A stretch of DNA of 64,000 bases from RYN-111 sp963760125 (GTDB lineage Bacteria; Actinomycetota; Actinomycetes; Mycobacteriales; SCTD01), in contig CAVXBV010000016.1 in the NCBI GenBank assembly GCA_963760125.1, positions 41,017 to 105,016 of the forward strand. Reading direction: 5' to 3'. Below, piece after piece: positions 44,146-53,012 of this stretch. Under the pieces are notes generated by a model, which worked only from the letters and a program-made list of their open reading frames with translations, had not been told where the DNA came from and ran no database searches. Within the stretch, counting starts at the first letter, position 1; every line of letters begins with the position of its first letter. Made by a program: the position numbers and the translations under genes.

Positions 44146-44955
44146 GTGACGACCGCCCTGCCTCATCCGCCGCTGCTGCGCCAGGGGGTCGTCGCGGCGC
44201 TGGTCGGCGCCGGCCTGCTCGGCCTCGCTGCGGCGGGCGACGTCCCGCTGCTCGTGGGGGTCCTGCTGCTGCAGCTGCTGACGGCCCTCGGGTTCCTGGC
44301 GCTGGTGGACGCCCCTGCCAGCGGCGGGGTCTTCGGACTGGCCGTCGCCGCGACGATCGCCGCGGACGTCACGGTGCTGGCCGACGACGGAAAGGTCGGC
44401 GGTCTCGCTGCGGTCGTCGCGGTCACGCTGGTCGCCGGTCTGCTGCACCAGTTGTCGCGGCGCGAGCGGGCGCGGGTGACCGAGTCGCTGGCCGACACGT
44501 TCGTCTGTGTGGTGCTGGCCTGCTCGAGCGCCTGCCTGCTGGCCGCGCAGGTGCGCGAGGGAGGAACCTGGCCGTTGCGTACGGCGCTCGCGGCCGGCGC
44601 GGTCGCCGTGCTGGCCGGTCGCGTGGGCGATGCCGTCGTCCGCCGCCCTGCCCTCGTGCACGGCTCGACCCGCGCCTGGCCCGGACTGCTCCTCGGTCTG
44701 GGCAGCGCCGTCGCGGTGGCCGTGACGGTCTCTGCCGACCACCTGGTGAGCGGCCGGGCAGCCCTGCTCGGCCTGGCGGCGGGAGCGACCGTCGCGTCCG
44801 TCGACCTCGCCATCGACCTCTGTGCGGCGGAGCTCACCCCTGACTCCCAGGACTCCCGGCGGGTGGCCGCGCTCCGCCCCGTCCTGACGCTGCTGCCGTA
44901 CGTCGTTCTCGGCCCGGTGGTCCTCACGGCCGTCCTCCTGCTCGAGAGCACCTGA
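44146..44955 (+). CDS. Integral membrane protein of unknown function
   Basis: A 269-residue protein with seven or eight hydrophobic segments (ALVGAGLLGLAAAG, LLVGVLLLQLLTALGFLALV, LAAVVAVTLVAGLLHQL, ADTFVCVVLACSSACLLAA, ALAAGAVAVLAGRVGDAVV, LLLGLGSAVAVAVTV, LLPYVVLGPVVLTAVLLL). I recognise no family motif. Placed between moaD and a DUF2993 gene with gaps of nine and three bases, so it is in the same operon. An equivalent membrane protein is common in actinobacterial gene order near glnR/mshD. Confidence 0.75.
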   Translation: MTTALPHPPLLRQGVVAALVGAGLLGLAAAGDVPLLVGVLLLQLLTALGFLALVDAPASGGVFGLAVAATIAADVTVLADDGKVGGLAAVVAVTLVAGLLHQLSRRERARVTESLADTFVCVVLACSSACLLAAQVREGGTWPLRTALAAGAVAVLAGRVGDAVVRRPALVHGSTRAWPGLLLGLGSAVAVAVTVSADHLVSGRAALLGLAAGATVASVDLAIDLCAAELTPDSQDSRRVAALRPVLTLLPYVVLGPVVLTAVLLLEST

Positions 44956-44958
44956 GTC

Positions 44959-45645
44959 GTGCGCCGGTTGCTGATCGTGCTGGCCGTGCTGGCCGCCCTC
45001 GCGGTGGCCGCTGATCGGGTGGCGGTCGCCGTCGCGCAGGGCGTGCTCGCGTCCCAGCTCAGCAAGGTCGGCGACCTGCGGACCGACCCGAAGGTGTCGA
45101 TCGCCGGCTTCCCGTTCCTCACCCAGGCGATCGACGGGCGCTACGAGAAGATCGAGGTCACCACTGGAGCGCTCACGCGCAAGGGCCTGCCGATCTCCCG
45201 CCTCTCGGTCGCCCTCGCGGGGGTGTCGCTGCCGCTCGGCGAGGCCCTCCAAGGCAGCGTCAGCTCGGTCCCCGTCGAGGGACTGTCAGCGACCGGCCTG
45301 GTGTCCTACCGGGACCTCGCCGCCGCCAGCGACCTGCAGGACCTGCGCATCACCCGCGCCGGCGACGGGGTCCGCCTCACGGGCACCGTGACGGTCGGCA
45401 GCCAGCGCATCAAGGCCTCGGCGCTGTCGTCGGTCGAGCTCTCCGGGAGCACGGTGGTCGTCACGACCCGGTCGGTCGAGGGTTCGCTGAGCCCCGCGGT
45501 GAAGGCCCAGGTCGCCAAGGCGCTGAACGTGCGGGCGCCGATCGAGCCCTTGCCCTTCGGCCTGGGGCTCAAGGACCTGACGGTCACCGATGCCGGCGTC
45601 GCGGTGTCGGCGTCCGCCGGGGCCACCACCCTGCGCGCACCCTGA
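44959..45645 (+). CDS. DUF2993 (LmeA-like) lipoprotein-type envelope protein
   Basis: A 228-residue protein with an N-terminal anchor or signal helix (LLIVLAVLAALAVAADRVAVAVA) and a DUF2993 domain: VSIAGFPFLTQAIDGRYEKIEVTT, a repeated beta pattern, and PLPFGLGLKDLTVTDAGVAVSA at the end. In mycobacteria the family member LmeA binds phosphoinositides and supports lipomannan maturation, so a periplasmic lipid-binding role is plausible. GTG start at 44959. Confidence 0.85.
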   Translation: MRRLLIVLAVLAALAVAADRVAVAVAQGVLASQLSKVGDLRTDPKVSIAGFPFLTQAIDGRYEKIEVTTGALTRKGLPISRLSVALAGVSLPLGEALQGSVSSVPVEGLSATGLVSYRDLAAASDLQDLRITRAGDGVRLTGTVTVGSQRIKASALSSVELSGSTVVVTTRSVEGSLSPAVKAQVAKALNVRAPIEPLPFGLGLKDLTVTDAGVAVSASAGATTLRAP

Positions 45646-45681
45646 GGGAAGCAGCGGGCCTGGAGCGGGGTTGACCTGACC

Positions 45682-46083
45682 ATGACGGGAGCGGTGGTCC
45701 TCGGGGTCGTGCTGGCCGTGACGGCTGCCCTGGCCGGTCTCCACCGCCGCCGCGACGGGCGGGTGCGCGCCCGCGACGGCCGTGAGGACCTGCGTCCGCT
45801 GCTCACCGACAGCGGTCAACGGGCCACGCTGCTGCAGTTCTCCAGCGCGTTCTGCGCGCCCTGCCGGACGACGCGGCGCGTGCTGGCCGACGTCGCGGCG
45901 GTGGTGCCGGGCGTGACGCACCTCGAGGTCGACGCCGAGGACAACCTCGACCTGGTGCGGCGGCTGAACGTGCTGAAGACGCCGACGACGTTGGTGCTCG
46001 ACGCCGGCGGGCGCGAGGTGCTGCGCGCCACGGGCGTACCGCGCAAGGAGCACGTCCTCGCCGCCCTCGACAGCGCCGTCTGA
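45682..46083 (+). CDS. Thioredoxin-domain membrane-anchored protein
   Basis: A 133-residue protein with one N-terminal helix (AVVLGVVLAVTAALAGLH), a basic linker and a thioredoxin fold. The active site is FCAPCRTT; VLKTPTTLVLDAGGREVLRATG contains the cis-Pro. An anchored thiol-disulfide protein, possibly in envelope redox. Downstream hairpin 46124-46152 separates it from the pilin gene. Confidence 0.88.
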   Translation: MTGAVVLGVVLAVTAALAGLHRRRDGRVRARDGREDLRPLLTDSGQRATLLQFSSAFCAPCRTTRRVLADVAAVVPGVTHLEVDAEDNLDLVRRLNVLKTPTTLVLDAGGREVLRATGVPRKEHVLAALDSAV

Positions 46084-46123
46084 GCCGGCTCTCGCCTGGC
46101 CGACGCAGCGAGGAAACGGCACA

Positions 46124-46152
46124 GGCCCGGCCCCCCGAGGGGAGACCGGGCC
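46124..46152. terminator. Bidirectional hairpin terminator
   Basis: GGCCCGG pairs with CCGGGCC, with an inner CCCC/GGGG pairing. Lies between the convergent thioredoxin-like and flp genes. Confidence 0.7.
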
Positions 46153-46174
46153 CGAGCCGACGCCAAGCGGCGAG

Positions 46175-46387
46175 CTAGCAGGCGCTGCCCTTGACCGCGG
46201 CGCAGACGCTGCGGAACTTGGTGTCGAGGTTGGTCCCGAGCAGACCGACGGCGGTGATGATGATGACCGCGATCAGGGCGACCATGAGGCCGTACTCCAC
46301 GGCGGTGGCGCCCTCGTCGTCGCGGTCGCGCAGTCGGTCCATGCGCTCGCCGGCGAGAACGGAAAGGGTGATCCAGAGCTTGAGCAT
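46175..46387 (-). CDS. flp: Flp/Fap-type pilin
   Basis: Major subunit of a type IVb (Tad) pilus, 70 aa. The class III leader ends at G26, followed by ATAVEYGLMVALIAVIIITAVGLL: Glu at +5 and Tyr at +6 are the Flp hallmark. The basic leader (DRLRDRDDEG) is unusually long for Flp. Two Cys near the C-terminus (CAAVKGSAC) could form a disulfide. The gene is set 138 bases downstream of tadC and probably has its own strong promoter; see the shared motif at 46509. Confidence 0.93.
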   Translation of the reverse strand: MLKLWITLSVLAGERMDRLRDRDDEGATAVEYGLMVALIAVIIITAVGLLGTNLDTKFRSVCAAVKGSAC

Positions 46388-46508
46388 GAGGTCTACCTCC
46401 GAGGTGGTGGGCGCCAGGTGGCGTCGCGCTGCCCTTGATGATCGACCGGCCCGTCCGCTCTCGACATGACACGAAAGGGCTAGGTCATGACCAGATATTT
46501 CGGGACAC

Positions 46509-46522
46509 CGGGCTAGTCATCT
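46509..46522 (-). promoter_or_regulatory. Motif shared by the flp and tad operon upstream regions
   Basis: On the minus strand reads AGATGACTAGCCCG, 121 bases before the flp ATG. An almost identical AGGTGACTAGCCCG lies 116 bases before the tadG-like ATG (54285-54298). A variant TGACCTAGCCC occurs closer to flp. Possible common regulator site. Confidence 0.4.
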
Positions 46523-46525
46523 GCC

Positions 46526-47428
46526 TCAGAGCAGGTTCTGCGCGATCTTGATCGCTCCCGGACCGATCGTCACGACGAACAGCGCCGGGAAGATCCCAAG
46601 AACGACCGGAAAGAGGATCTTGACGGGCGTCTTGGCAGCCTGCTCCTTGGCGCGCTGCCGCCGCTTGAGACGGACCTGGGCGGCCTGGGACTTCAGGACG
46701 TCAGCGAGCGCGATGCCCATCTGGTCGCTCTGCACGAGGGCCACCACGAACGAGGCGAGCTCGGGCACGTCGGTGCGCTCGCGCAGAGCGGCAAGGGCCT
46801 CGCGGCGCGGGACGCCGAGCTCGACCTCGCGCAGCAGTCGCGCGAACTCACCGCGCAGGGGACCGACGCTGTTGTCGACCACGATCTCCAGCGCCTGCTC
46901 AAAGCCGAGTCCGGCCTCGACGGTCAGGGCCAGCAGATCCAACGCCTCAGGCAGCGCCCGGGCGATCTCGCCCTGCCGGGCGGTGGCTCGGCTGCTCAGG
47001 AGCAGGTCGGGCACGAACGACAGCAGCGCTCCGAGGAGCACGGCCCAGAGCAGGCGAGGGACCTGCGCGGGACCGCCGGTCAGCAGACCGAACCCGAGCC
47101 CGCCGAGGGCTGCGGCCGTCTTGTAGGAGAGCAGCTTCTCGACGGTCCAGGTGGCCTCGAGGCCGGCCAGGACGATCCGCTGTCGCGAGAGGACCAGGCG
47201 GCGAGCAGGAGACAACCGGCGCAGCAGCCGGGACCCGGCGTCGAGGACGGGCGCGAGCGCGCGGTAGAGGAAGCTGGCCTTCGCGGCCTGCTCCTCGGCG
47301 TCGGCGGCGGCGTGCCCCAGGGCGAGGTCGAACACGTCGGGTTCGGCCGCGACGATCCCGCGCTGGGCGGCCAGCCCGGCCGCGGCCAGTCCGAGACCGA
47401 CGGCGAGCAGGAAGGCGGCAGCGATCAC
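46526..47428 (-). CDS. tadC: TadC-like type II secretion F protein
   Basis: Inner-membrane platform protein of the Tad pilus (300 aa). N-terminal helix, then central hydrophobic part and the T2SF domain ALPEALDLLALTVEAGLGFEQALEIV, with SDQMGIALADVLKSQA and a last pair of helices (ILFPVVLGIFPALFVVTIGP). Last gene of the tad operon on this strand; its start lies two bases after the tadB stop. Confidence 0.92.
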   Translation of the reverse strand: MIAAAFLLAVGLGLAAAGLAAQRGIVAAEPDVFDLALGHAAADAEEQAAKASFLYRALAPVLDAGSRLLRRLSPARRLVLSRQRIVLAGLEATWTVEKLLSYKTAAALGGLGFGLLTGGPAQVPRLLWAVLLGALLSFVPDLLLSSRATARQGEIARALPEALDLLALTVEAGLGFEQALEIVVDNSVGPLRGEFARLLREVELGVPRREALAALRERTDVPELASFVVALVQSDQMGIALADVLKSQAAQVRLKRRQRAKEQAAKTPVKILFPVVLGIFPALFVVTIGPGAIKIAQNLL

Positions 47429-47430
47429 GG

Positions 47431-48384
47431 TCAGACCTCGATCTTGATGATGCGCGACATGAAGAAGAACGAGATGAGCATCAGCAGGCCGGCGACGCTC
47501 ACCATGGCGATCCCCACTCCCGTGGTGAACAGCGGCGAGAGGTAGCCGGGGTTGAGCAGGGACACCAGCCCGGCGATGGCGAAGGGCAACCCCCCGAGCA
47601 GGTACGCCGAGAGCCGGCCCTCCGCGGTGAGCGCAGAGATCTCCCGCTTCAGCTCGAACCGGCCGCGCATGAACTCCGCGACGATCTGCAGCACCTCGGC
47701 CAACCGGCCGCCGGTGCGCTGCTGCACGGAGATCGCCTGCACCGTGTAGACGAGGTCCCTCGAGTCGAGGCGCTCGGCCATCTGCTCGAGGCCCTCGACG
47801 AGGCTCGACCCGAGCCGGGTGGCGGCGAGCACCCGAGCGAACTCGGTGGCGGTCGGTTCGGGGGCCTCGGCCACGACGAGCTCCAAGGCCTGCGCGATCC
47901 CGGCCCCGGACTCCAGGCTTGCGGCCAGCAGGTCGAGCACATCGGGCAGCTGATCGTCGAAGCGCCTGCGTCGGCGCGACACCGACGTGGTCACGAGGAC
48001 GTACGGCAGAGCGATGCCGGCGAGGCCGAGCAGGACGGCAAGCGGGATGGCGGAGGACAGCAACCCGATGAGGACGCCCCCCAGCGCGAGGCCGGCGCTG
48101 GTGGCGAGGAACTCACCGGGTGTGAGCGTCCAGTCGGACCGGGCGAGCGTCCTGCGCACCTTGGCCAGGACGCTCGTCTCCGCGAACGCCCGCTCGGCGA
48201 GCCGGCCGGTGCGCGCCAGGGCGGCCCGCAGGTCGTCGTCCTCCTCGAGGGAGACCGTCGATCCGCTGTAGTCGTCGAGCAGCGCCGACAAGTTGTGCAC
48301 CCGCCGGTCGCGGCGCAGCCGCACCGCCAGGATGGCCGCGAAGCCCCCGACGGCGACCAGTAAGGCGGACAGCAGCGGGATCAT
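47431..48384 (-). CDS. tadB: TadB-like type II secretion F protein
   Basis: Partner platform protein (317 aa). T2SF domain with QLPDVLDLLAASLESGAGIAQALELV, VQQRTGGRLAEVLQIVAEFMR and C-terminal helices. Start overlaps the stop of the ATPase gene by four bases. Together with TadC it forms the inner-membrane base driven by the CpaF-type ATPase. Confidence 0.92.
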   Translation of the reverse strand: MIPLLSALLVAVGGFAAILAVRLRRDRRVHNLSALLDDYSGSTVSLEEDDDLRAALARTGRLAERAFAETSVLAKVRRTLARSDWTLTPGEFLATSAGLALGGVLIGLLSSAIPLAVLLGLAGIALPYVLVTTSVSRRRRRFDDQLPDVLDLLAASLESGAGIAQALELVVAEAPEPTATEFARVLAATRLGSSLVEGLEQMAERLDSRDLVYTVQAISVQQRTGGRLAEVLQIVAEFMRGRFELKREISALTAEGRLSAYLLGGLPFAIAGLVSLLNPGYLSPLFTTGVGIAMVSVAGLLMLISFFFMSRIIKIEV

Positions 48385-49985
48385 CGGGTCCGCCGCCGCA
48401 CGGGAGCGGCTTCGGCGCTCCCTCGGAACAGCCGGGGATCGACCTCGAGGCCGCGCGCCTCGACCTTGGTGATGCAGCGAGGGCGCAGGTTGGTGCTGGC
48501 CAGGGGCTGGTCGCCCTGGCGGAGGAACACGTCCTGCAGCGTGATGGTGTCGCCCTCACGACCCTGGATCTCGCTGATCTGGCTCACGACGCGCGAGCCG
48601 TCGTTCTGCCGCTTGAGCTGCACGATCAGGTCGATGGCGCTGGCGACCTGCTCGCGGATGGCCCGCAAGGGGAGCTCGATGCCGCTCATGAGCACCATCG
48701 TCTCGATGCGCGCGAGGGCGTCGCGCGGGGCGTTCGCGTGGACCGTCGTCATGGAGCCCTCGTGCCCGGTGTTCATGGCCTGCAGCATGTCGAGAGCCTC
48801 ACCGCCTCGGACCTCACCGACCACGATGCGGTCCGGGCGCATGCGGAGGGCGTTGCGGACCAGGTCGCGGATGGCGACCTGACCGGCGCCCTCGATGTTG
48901 GCGGGCCGCGACTCGAGGGAGACGACGTGCGGCTGGGTGAGCCGGAGCTCCGCGGCGTCCTCGATGGTGATGATGCGCTCGCGCTCGGGGATGGAGCTCG
49001 ACAGGACGTTGAGCAGGGTGGTCTTGCCGGTCCCGGTGCCGCCGCTGACGAGGATGTTCAGCTTCCCGGCGATGCAGAGGTCCAGGAACGTCGCCGCGGA
49101 CTCGGACAGCGAGCCCATGTTGACCAGATCGCTGGCGGTGTAGCCGATCTCCGGGAACCGGCGCACGGTCAGGACCGGGTCGCCCACGACGAGCGGAGGG
49201 ATGATCGCGTTGACGCGACTGCCGTCGGGAAGCCGGCCGTCCGCCATCGGCTGCGCCTCATCGACGCGGCGGCCGGCGACGGCGAGCATCCGGTCGATGA
49301 CCGTGCGGTACGCCGCCATCGTGGAGAACCGCACGTCGCTGCGCTCGATCACGCCGTGGCGCTCGACCCAGACACTGGACAGGCCGTTGACCATGATCTC
49401 GGTGACGGCCGGGTCGGCCATCAACGGAGACAGGACGCCCCAGCCGAGCATCTCCGACAGGGTGCTGTCGATGAAGGCCGCGCGCTCCGTGGGTCCGACG
49501 GAGACCTTCGACGACCGCGCCGCCTGGTCCAAGTGGTGCTCGATCAGCCGCCGGACGGCGCCGTCGTCGATCGCGGCGCTCGTCAGCCGGGGACCGAGCT
49601 CGGCGACGACGGCGGAGCGGACCTTGGCCCGGAGGGCCTCGAGACCGGACAGCTCGGGAACGGGGAGCCGGGAGGTAGCCCTCCGTTCGACCTTGACCGG
49701 GGCGACGAGGTCGTCCGGCGAGGCTGCGACTGCCCCGCTGGTCACGCCGACCGGCGTCGTGGCGGCCTTGGCGGCGACCGCGGCAACGGCCGCCCGGCGC
49801 GTGGCGCTCGGGGGGGCGGCGGCCCGCCGGGCGGGGGCCTTCTTGACGGGCTTGGGCGTCGCCCCCGCAGACTTCTTGGCCGCGGCCTTCGCCGGTGGCT
49901 TGGCAGCGGCCTTCGGCGTGTCGGCGCCCGCCGCGGTGGGACCTGCCTCCTTGCCGGTGCGGTTGAGTCGCTCGGAGAGCTTCAC
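48381..49985 (-). CDS. tadA: TadA/CpaF-type secretion ATPase
   Basis: Hexameric ATPase that powers Flp pilus assembly (534 aa). Walker A ILVSGGTGTGKTTLLNVL, Asp box TIEDAAELRL, Walker B region RPDRIVVGEVRGGEALDMLQAMNTGHEG and the His box TTVHAN are intact. Residues ~10-95 form an extra Ala/Lys/Pro-rich segment (histone-H1-like AKPPAKAAAKKSAG), absent from the usual CpaF. GTG at 49985 follows GGAGGAACCTC and overlaps the stop of the upstream gene, so the start is firm. Confidence 0.94.
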   Translation of the reverse strand: MKLSERLNRTGKEAGPTAAGADTPKAAAKPPAKAAAKKSAGATPKPVKKAPARRAAAPPSATRRAAVAAVAAKAATTPVGVTSGAVAASPDDLVAPVKVERRATSRLPVPELSGLEALRAKVRSAVVAELGPRLTSAAIDDGAVRRLIEHHLDQAARSSKVSVGPTERAAFIDSTLSEMLGWGVLSPLMADPAVTEIMVNGLSSVWVERHGVIERSDVRFSTMAAYRTVIDRMLAVAGRRVDEAQPMADGRLPDGSRVNAIIPPLVVGDPVLTVRRFPEIGYTASDLVNMGSLSESAATFLDLCIAGKLNILVSGGTGTGKTTLLNVLSSSIPERERIITIEDAAELRLTQPHVVSLESRPANIEGAGQVAIRDLVRNALRMRPDRIVVGEVRGGEALDMLQAMNTGHEGSMTTVHANAPRDALARIETMVLMSGIELPLRAIREQVASAIDLIVQLKRQNDGSRVVSQISEIQGREGDTITLQDVFLRQGDQPLASTNLRPRCITKVEARGLEVDPRLFRGSAEAAPVRRRTR

Positions 49986-51313
49986 GAGGTTCCTCCAGGA
50001 GCCGTGCGTCGGGGATGGAGCAGGGACGTCAGGCGGGTGGTGCGGACCGAGGCGTGCCGGCGGTGGTCCACGCCGCGCGGAAGCACCTCCGCGGGGACGA
50101 CGGCCTCGATCGCGGTGACGAGGGCACGGGCCAGCGGGCTGCGAGGTTCGGACTGCAGCACCACGGTCCCCGTGTTGATCGAGCGCGAGGCGCCCTTGTT
50201 GGCAGGGATGGTCGCCACGAACCGCCCGCCGAACGCGTCCTGGGCCTGCTTCACGTCCAGACCGATGTCGCTCTCCACCTTGTTGAGCAGCAGCCGGACC
50301 CGGTCCTCGCTGACGTCGAGCTGACCGAGGATGTCGAGCAGCGCGGTGAGGTTGCGCAGGCTCGGCACGTCCAGGGTGGTCATGACCCCGATGACGTCGC
50401 TGCGGTCGATCACGGTGAGGGTCACGTCGTTGAGGCTCGGCGGCGTGTCGACGACGATGACGTCGTACCGGTGAGCGACGACCAGGAGCAGCCGCTCGAT
50501 GTCCTCGGCCGTGATGTAGTCCGCCAGGGCAGGGTCCCGGGGGGCCGTCAGCAGGTCGAAGCCGAGCGGGTGGTGGCAGACCAGCTCGTCGAGGTGCCGC
50601 TCCAGCGCGTGGGGTGGCAAGGGGCGACCGGCGGCGTCGTAGAAGCCGTCGTAGATCGAGTGCGGGTGCTTGACCTGCAGGGCGGCAGCGACCTCGCCGA
50701 ACTGCAGGTCGAGGTCCACGAGCAAGGGACGCACCCCGGCCGCCACGAGGTGTGCCGTGAGGTTGGTCGAGAAGAACGTCTTGCCGCATCCCCCGGTGGG
50801 GGACGCGATGGTCAGGACCAGCGCCGGGGCGCGCTCCCCCTCGGTGGCCGCCTCGGCTTCCGCCTGGGGTTCTGCCTCGGGGACGGTCTCGGTGCTCGAC
50901 GCCGCGCTGGACTCCGACTCCGGCTCCGACGACGGGGTGGGGTTCGTGGGAGCCAGGCGCTGCGCGACGTGCTCCAGCGCTGCGGTGAGCGCCGCCACGG
51001 ACGGGTTGCGGGCGAGGACCACGTCCACGCCTGCTGCCGTGAGGACGGCCTTGGTGGGGCTGCCCTCCCCGCGGACGGCGAGCACGACCGTCTCCGGCTG
51101 CTGGGCTCGGAACTTCCCGAGGCGCGTGAGTCCGGCCTGGGTCAGCTCCTTGGGTCCGAGGACCAGCACCTGCCCTGCGACGTTGTCGCTGTCGAGGTCG
51201 GCGGAAGTCGCGACCTCGAGCGTGTCCGGCGGGACGGGCAGCGCGTTGGCCGCGGCCAGGACCTGCTCCTCGAGGGCTCCCGTCCGATCGATGAGCGTCA
51301 GGCGTGCGATCAC
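49982..51313 (-). CDS. CpaE/TadZ-like ParA-family ATPase
   Basis: A 443-residue protein: N-terminal receiver-like domain (VLVLGPKELTQAGLTRLGKF; AVLTAAGVDVVLARNP), an acidic Glu/Ala/Ser linker, and a MinD/ParA domain with deviant Walker A SPTGGCGKTFFSTNLT, LLVDLDLQFGEVAAAL and VIVVDTPPSLND. TadZ/CpaE proteins place the pilus machine at a pole. Its stop overlaps the tadA start and its start overlaps the stop of the cpaB gene. Confidence 0.9.
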   Translation of the reverse strand: MIARLTLIDRTGALEEQVLAAANALPVPPDTLEVATSADLDSDNVAGQVLVLGPKELTQAGLTRLGKFRAQQPETVVLAVRGEGSPTKAVLTAAGVDVVLARNPSVAALTAALEHVAQRLAPTNPTPSSEPESESSAASSTETVPEAEPQAEAEAATEGERAPALVLTIASPTGGCGKTFFSTNLTAHLVAAGVRPLLVDLDLQFGEVAAALQVKHPHSIYDGFYDAAGRPLPPHALERHLDELVCHHPLGFDLLTAPRDPALADYITAEDIERLLLVVAHRYDVIVVDTPPSLNDVTLTVIDRSDVIGVMTTLDVPSLRNLTALLDILGQLDVSEDRVRLLLNKVESDIGLDVKQAQDAFGGRFVATIPANKGASRSINTGTVVLQSEPRSPLARALVTAIEAVVPAEVLPRGVDHRRHASVRTTRLTSLLHPRRTAPGGTS

Positions 51314-52077
51314 CGGTTCGAGACCACCACGTCGTCAGGGGTGACGCCGCGCGGGGTGCGGTGGGTCTGGCCGCTGCCGTCGACGCTCGAGAGGCCGAAG
51401 TAGAGGGTGCCGAGCGTCGTCGCGTTGACGACCTTCTCGGCGTCCTCCGGGCTGAGGTCGAGGACGGCCACCACCTCCGTGTTGCCGCTGGTGCTGGTGG
51501 TCCCGTCGCTGCCCGTCCCCGCCGGCGGGGTGCCGATGCTGACCGACATGACCTTCACGCCGCTGACGAAGAGCTTGGTCCGCTGCGCCGCTGCGCCGCT
51601 GGACGCGGTCGCGGCACCGCTGGCGGTCGCGGTCTGGTAGGTCGCGAACACGTCGACGGTGGCGCCGGGAACGAGGTAGCGGGCAACGCCGGGGGACAGC
51701 TCGACCCCGACGGCCAGGGCGAGGTTGCCCTTGCTGGGCTTCACCGCCCCCGCCTCCAGAGGCTGCCCGAACATGCTCGCGGTGAGCTGGCTCCCCGAGC
51801 CGACCGGGCCGAGCAGGACCTGGCCCTGGACGTCCTTGAGGTCGGTCAGGGCGCCGTCGGCGATGTAGGCCTCAGGGACGTCCTTGGCGCCGACGCTGTT
51901 GGACAGGTCGCCGGGCGTCGAGCCGGCCGCCAGGGTGCTCGAGGCGACGAGCACCGGCCGCGTCTTCTTGCCGTCGGCGACGCGCTGGTCGACGTTGTTG
52001 CCGTAGGCGAGGACCAGGCCGAAGCCGAGCAGTGCCACGAGGACACCCACCAAGATGGTCACGTTGAGCTTGCGCAC
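51310..52077 (-). CDS. RcpC/CpaB-type Flp pilus assembly protein
   Basis: A 255-residue protein with an N-terminal membrane anchor (VTILVGVLVALLGFGLVLAYG), a SAF domain (PVLVASSTLAAGSTPGDL...VPEAYIADGALTDLKDVQGQV) and a RcpC-like beta domain (VELSPGVARYLVPGATVDVFATY). In Gram-negative Tad systems CpaB is periplasmic; here it would be extracytoplasmic in a single-membrane cell. Confidence 0.88.
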   Translation of the reverse strand: MRKLNVTILVGVLVALLGFGLVLAYGNNVDQRVADGKKTRPVLVASSTLAAGSTPGDLSNSVGAKDVPEAYIADGALTDLKDVQGQVLLGPVGSGSQLTASMFGQPLEAGAVKPSKGNLALAVGVELSPGVARYLVPGATVDVFATYQTATASGAATASSGAAAQRTKLFVSGVKVMSVSIGTPPAGTGSDGTTSTSGNTEVVAVLDLSPEDAEKVVNATTLGTLYFGLSSVDGSGQTHRTPRGVTPDDVVVSNR

Positions 52078-52083
52078 GGGCTT

Positions 52084-52563
52084 CTACTCCTCGCAGCTGC
52101 TGGCGGTCGCCGACAGCGTTTCGGTGGTACCGCTGGTGAAGGAACCAGCGGCGACCAGGCTGACGAACGGACCGACGTCGACCTGGGTGGACAAGGTGAT
52201 GGTGAGGCGGAAGCCGGCGGGACAGGTGTTGTCCCGGACCCGGGTGACGACAGGGAGCCCGACCAGGCTCCCACGCCCGGTGTAGGCGTTGGCTGCCTCG
52301 GCGCTGATCGCGTCCGGGCCCGGCAGCTCCTCCGCGGGGACGACGAACTGCGTGCCGCCGGAACCGTCGAAGGGCCGCACCAGGCGGTTCTCGTCGGTGC
52401 GGCTCGAGGCGAACCGGATCAGGTCACCGGTCGTCCGGCCGAGCTGGACGCGCTCGTAGAGCAGGTAGCCCAGCGGCGCGACGAGCCCCAGCAGGGCGAG
52501 CATGGTGGTGACGAGCAGCCCGAACTCCAGGGCGGCGACGCCCTCGTCGGACCGGCGTCTCAT
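52084..52563 (-). CDS. TadE-like minor pilin, copy 2
   Basis: A 159-residue pseudopilin: short basic leader then DEGVAALEFGLLVTTMLALLGLVAPLGYLLYERV, the TadE-type type-III signal with Glu at +5. The rest is beta-rich with two Cys (NTCPAGFRL; SSCEE). Overlaps the preceding TadE-like gene by four bases. Confidence 0.85.
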   Translation of the reverse strand: MRRRSDEGVAALEFGLLVTTMLALLGLVAPLGYLLYERVQLGRTTGDLIRFASSRTDENRLVRPFDGSGGTQFVVPAEELPGPDAISAEAANAYTGRGSLVGLPVVTRVRDNTCPAGFRLTITLSTQVDVGPFVSLVAAGSFTSGTTETLSATASSCEE

Positions 52564-53012
52564 TCCCGTCTCCCCGACGCTGTACGCGTGATGGTGGCCA
52601 GCGAGGCCAGCGCGCTCTTGAGGCTGTTGCCCGGGATGAAGTCCGGCACGAGGTCCGCGGCGGTGCTGATGCCGGGCACCTGGTAGGTGACGGTGACCTG
52701 CACGAGGTCACCCTGGCCATCGGCGCTTGTCGACCCGATCGTCCGCAGGGTCAACACGGAGGGAGATCCGAGGAGGTCGGAGGGGAACAGGCCGTCGACA
52801 GCGTCCGCGACATCTTTCAGGTCGGCGAAGCCGTCGACGTGGTGCACGGTGGCGGTGCGCAGCCCCTCCCGCGCGGCGTGGTCGGCCAAGCCGGCGTACG
52901 TGAGGTGCAGCGCGAACGTAAGGGTGCCACCGAGCAGCAGCAGGACGGGGAGCAGCACCATGGCCATCTCGACCGCGGTGGCGCCCTCGTCGTCGCCACG
53001 GAGCCGGCTCAT
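52560..53012 (-). CDS. TadE-like minor pilin, copy 1
   Basis: A 150-residue TadE family protein: DDEGATAVEMAMVLLPVLLLLGGTLTFALHLTYAGLADHAAREG. The signal is close to that of Flp (GATAVE), so the same peptidase should cut both. Start ATG at 53012 overlaps the stop of the TadG-like gene. Confidence 0.87.
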   Translation of the reverse strand: MSRLRGDDEGATAVEMAMVLLPVLLLLGGTLTFALHLTYAGLADHAAREGLRTATVHHVDGFADLKDVADAVDGLFPSDLLGSPSVLTLRTIGSTSADGQGDLVQVTVTYQVPGISTAADLVPDFIPGNSLKSALASLATITRTASGRRE

